A DNA stretch of 5,051 nt, from contig DHWW01000302.1 of the NCBI GenBank assembly GCA_002413385.1, positions 1 to 5,051 on the forward strand. Direction: 5' to 3'. Within the stretch, counting starts at the first letter, position 1; every line of letters begins with the position of its first letter. Below the pieces are notes generated by a model. It did no database searches and was not told the DNA's origin. It was given only the letters and a program-made list of their open reading frames with translations. A program made the position numbers and the translations under genes. Positions 4,116-5,051 of the stretch are shown one piece after another. This stretch comes from Granulicella sp. UBA5172. Lineage in GTDB: Bacteria > Acidobacteriota > Terriglobia > Terriglobales > Acidobacteriaceae.

Positions 4116-5051
4116 TCAGCAGGCGCTATGTGCCGCTTCGGCCTCCTTCTTGAGACCTATACAAGCCATGACGAACAGTAGCCAGAGAATCCGAAGATAC
4201 CCAAAATCGCTCTCTCCAATGTTGTAGACCAGGTTACAAAGAATGACCACGATGCACCATCGGACGAAGGACGAATTGGACGTGCACCGAAAGCTGCGAA
4301 CAGCGTCTATTCCAGCTTGTAGCGTAATCAGCGCTAATACAATTACACCGCTCACTCCGAGTTGTAACCACAGATCAAGATATCCACTCTGAGCCTGCGA
4401 TAAGTTCCAACCAGCGATGAGCACGACATCTTTCGATGCCCCCTGCAGACCTCGCCAGAATGCTTCATATCCATAACCCAGCAGTGGCCGCTGAAGGACT
4501 GCATTCCACGCCGCTGCCCAGATGACAGTTCGCTCGTTAAGCGTGGGATCCTTGCCGACAGTGGCCAGGATCATCGAAGACAGCAGAGAGAAGAGATAGA
4601 TCAAACCGCCGACGACAGGGATGGCCGTCAACATCAAGAAGAATGAGTCCTTAGCCGCTAGCCTTTGCAGGAGCCAGAGGCTGCCGGATAGAGTAAGCGC
4701 GAACAGCATCAGGAGCCAGCCCGTTCTCGATTGCGACATGATAATCAGCACGAGACAGAGAACAACATAGACCGCCCGCAGTGGCCTCTGCAGCGCCCGG
4801 TTCGGTCTCCAATGGATCGCTGTGACAAGGAACAGGGTTACAGCCCCGGCGCATTGCTGTTTGTGAACAAACACCCCACGCCAACCCGCCGGAGTCGCGC
4901 CAATGCTCGGCACAAAGAGAGCTAAAACAATACTGGCCGGGACCGCCACCGCCCCGGTCAGCATGACCAGATCCAATTGTCCGTTCGCCCTGAACGACTC
5001 TGTGAGATAAATTGCGAAGAGCATGAAACACGCGAATGTGATTCCGCTCAC
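4116..5051 (-). CDS. ExoQ/Wzy/O-antigen-ligase family membrane protein, partial
   Basis: The C-terminal 311 residues of a polytopic inner-membrane protein of the O-antigen ligase/polymerase superfamily (Wzy_C type domain). Such proteins polymerise or transfer lipid-linked sugar repeats on the periplasmic side. The frame is open to the right edge, where a GTG happens to stand, so the true start and the first membrane helices lie outside the window; relatives have about 400-450 residues. Numbering from the edge, the ExoQ-like WRGVFVHKQQ is at 57-66, SQSRTGW at 106-112, and the long periplasmic loop begins with LNERTVIW (171-178) and RPLLGYGYEAFWRG (188-201). AQSGYLDLWLQLG follows at 220-232. 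About eight hydrophobic helices are visible. The position usually filled by His in the AHNGYLD motif is Gln here (221). It stops at TGA 4116-4118. It lies upstream of the WecG-type gene on the same strand, consistent with one polysaccharide locus. Whether it is a polymerase or a ligase is open. Confidence 0.88.
   Translation of the reverse strand: MSGITFACFMLFAIYLTESFRANGQLDLVMLTGAVAVPASIVLALFVPSIGATPAGWRGVFVHKQQCAGAVTLFLVTAIHWRPNRALQRPLRAVYVVLCLVLIIMSQSRTGWLLMLFALTLSGSLWLLQRLAAKDSFFLMLTAIPVVGGLIYLFSLLSSMILATVGKDPTLNERTVIWAAAWNAVLQRPLLGYGYEAFWRGLQGASKDVVLIAGWNLSQAQSGYLDLWLQLGVSGVIVLALITLQAGIDAVRSFRCTSNSSFVRWCIVVILCNLVYNIGESDFGYLRILWLLFVMACIGLKKEAEAAHSAC

Noticed and set aside
1..5051. CRISPR array or insertion-sequence transposase
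   Set aside because: No regularly spaced repeats and no transposase motifs or terminal inverted repeats with target duplications were found.

Overview
The window holds two different kinds of DNA. From about 1 to 2810 it is accessory sequence: a decayed integrative-element module of the P4 type, built around two serine tRNA genes. From 2848 to the right edge it is part of an exopolysaccharide or O-antigen type cluster read on the minus strand. The organism is a bacterium with mid-range GC, CCA-encoding tRNA genes and AGGAGG-type ribosome binding sites. The sequence does not fix the phylum. The mix of P4-type integrase and AlpA remnants beside WecG/TagA and ExoQ/Wzy genes would fit Acidobacteriota or Proteobacteria; this is a guess, not a result.

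Left part (1-1262). There is a possible small hypothetical gene (109-372). Next comes a membrane-anchored hypothetical gene (422-971), broken by an in-frame stop and a frameshift. A possible 5' stub of a third gene (1030-1143) follows. On the minus strand lies the tail of an XRE-type regulator (1146-1262), fused to an integrase remnant (1254-1819). That remnant keeps the arm-binding and core-binding domains, carries several frameshifts and has lost the whole catalytic domain.

Centre (1820-2806). A quasi-palindromic arrangement has two tRNA-Ser(UGA) genes pointing away from each other (minus 1982-2073; plus 2569-2658). Both are followed by the same integrase leader, forming a 141-bp inverted repeat (1824-1964 and 2666-2806) with a 68-bp core at 67/68 identity. 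Only the left copy still leads into an integrase. Between the tRNAs lie a small AlpA-type regulator (2258-2449), a hairpin-rich leader in front of it, and a pair of 9-bp direct repeats with an 11-bp period. This is the most unusual part of the window.

Right part (2848-5051). A WecG/TagA/CpsF-family glycosyltransferase (best start 3705) and, after a 395-410 bp gap, the C-terminal part of an ExoQ/Wzy/O-antigen-ligase type membrane protein that runs off the right edge. Together they suggest assembly and polymerisation of a surface polysaccharide. The plus-strand tRNA-Ser and its leader converge on the end of this cluster, which places the element junction between about 2806 and 2848.
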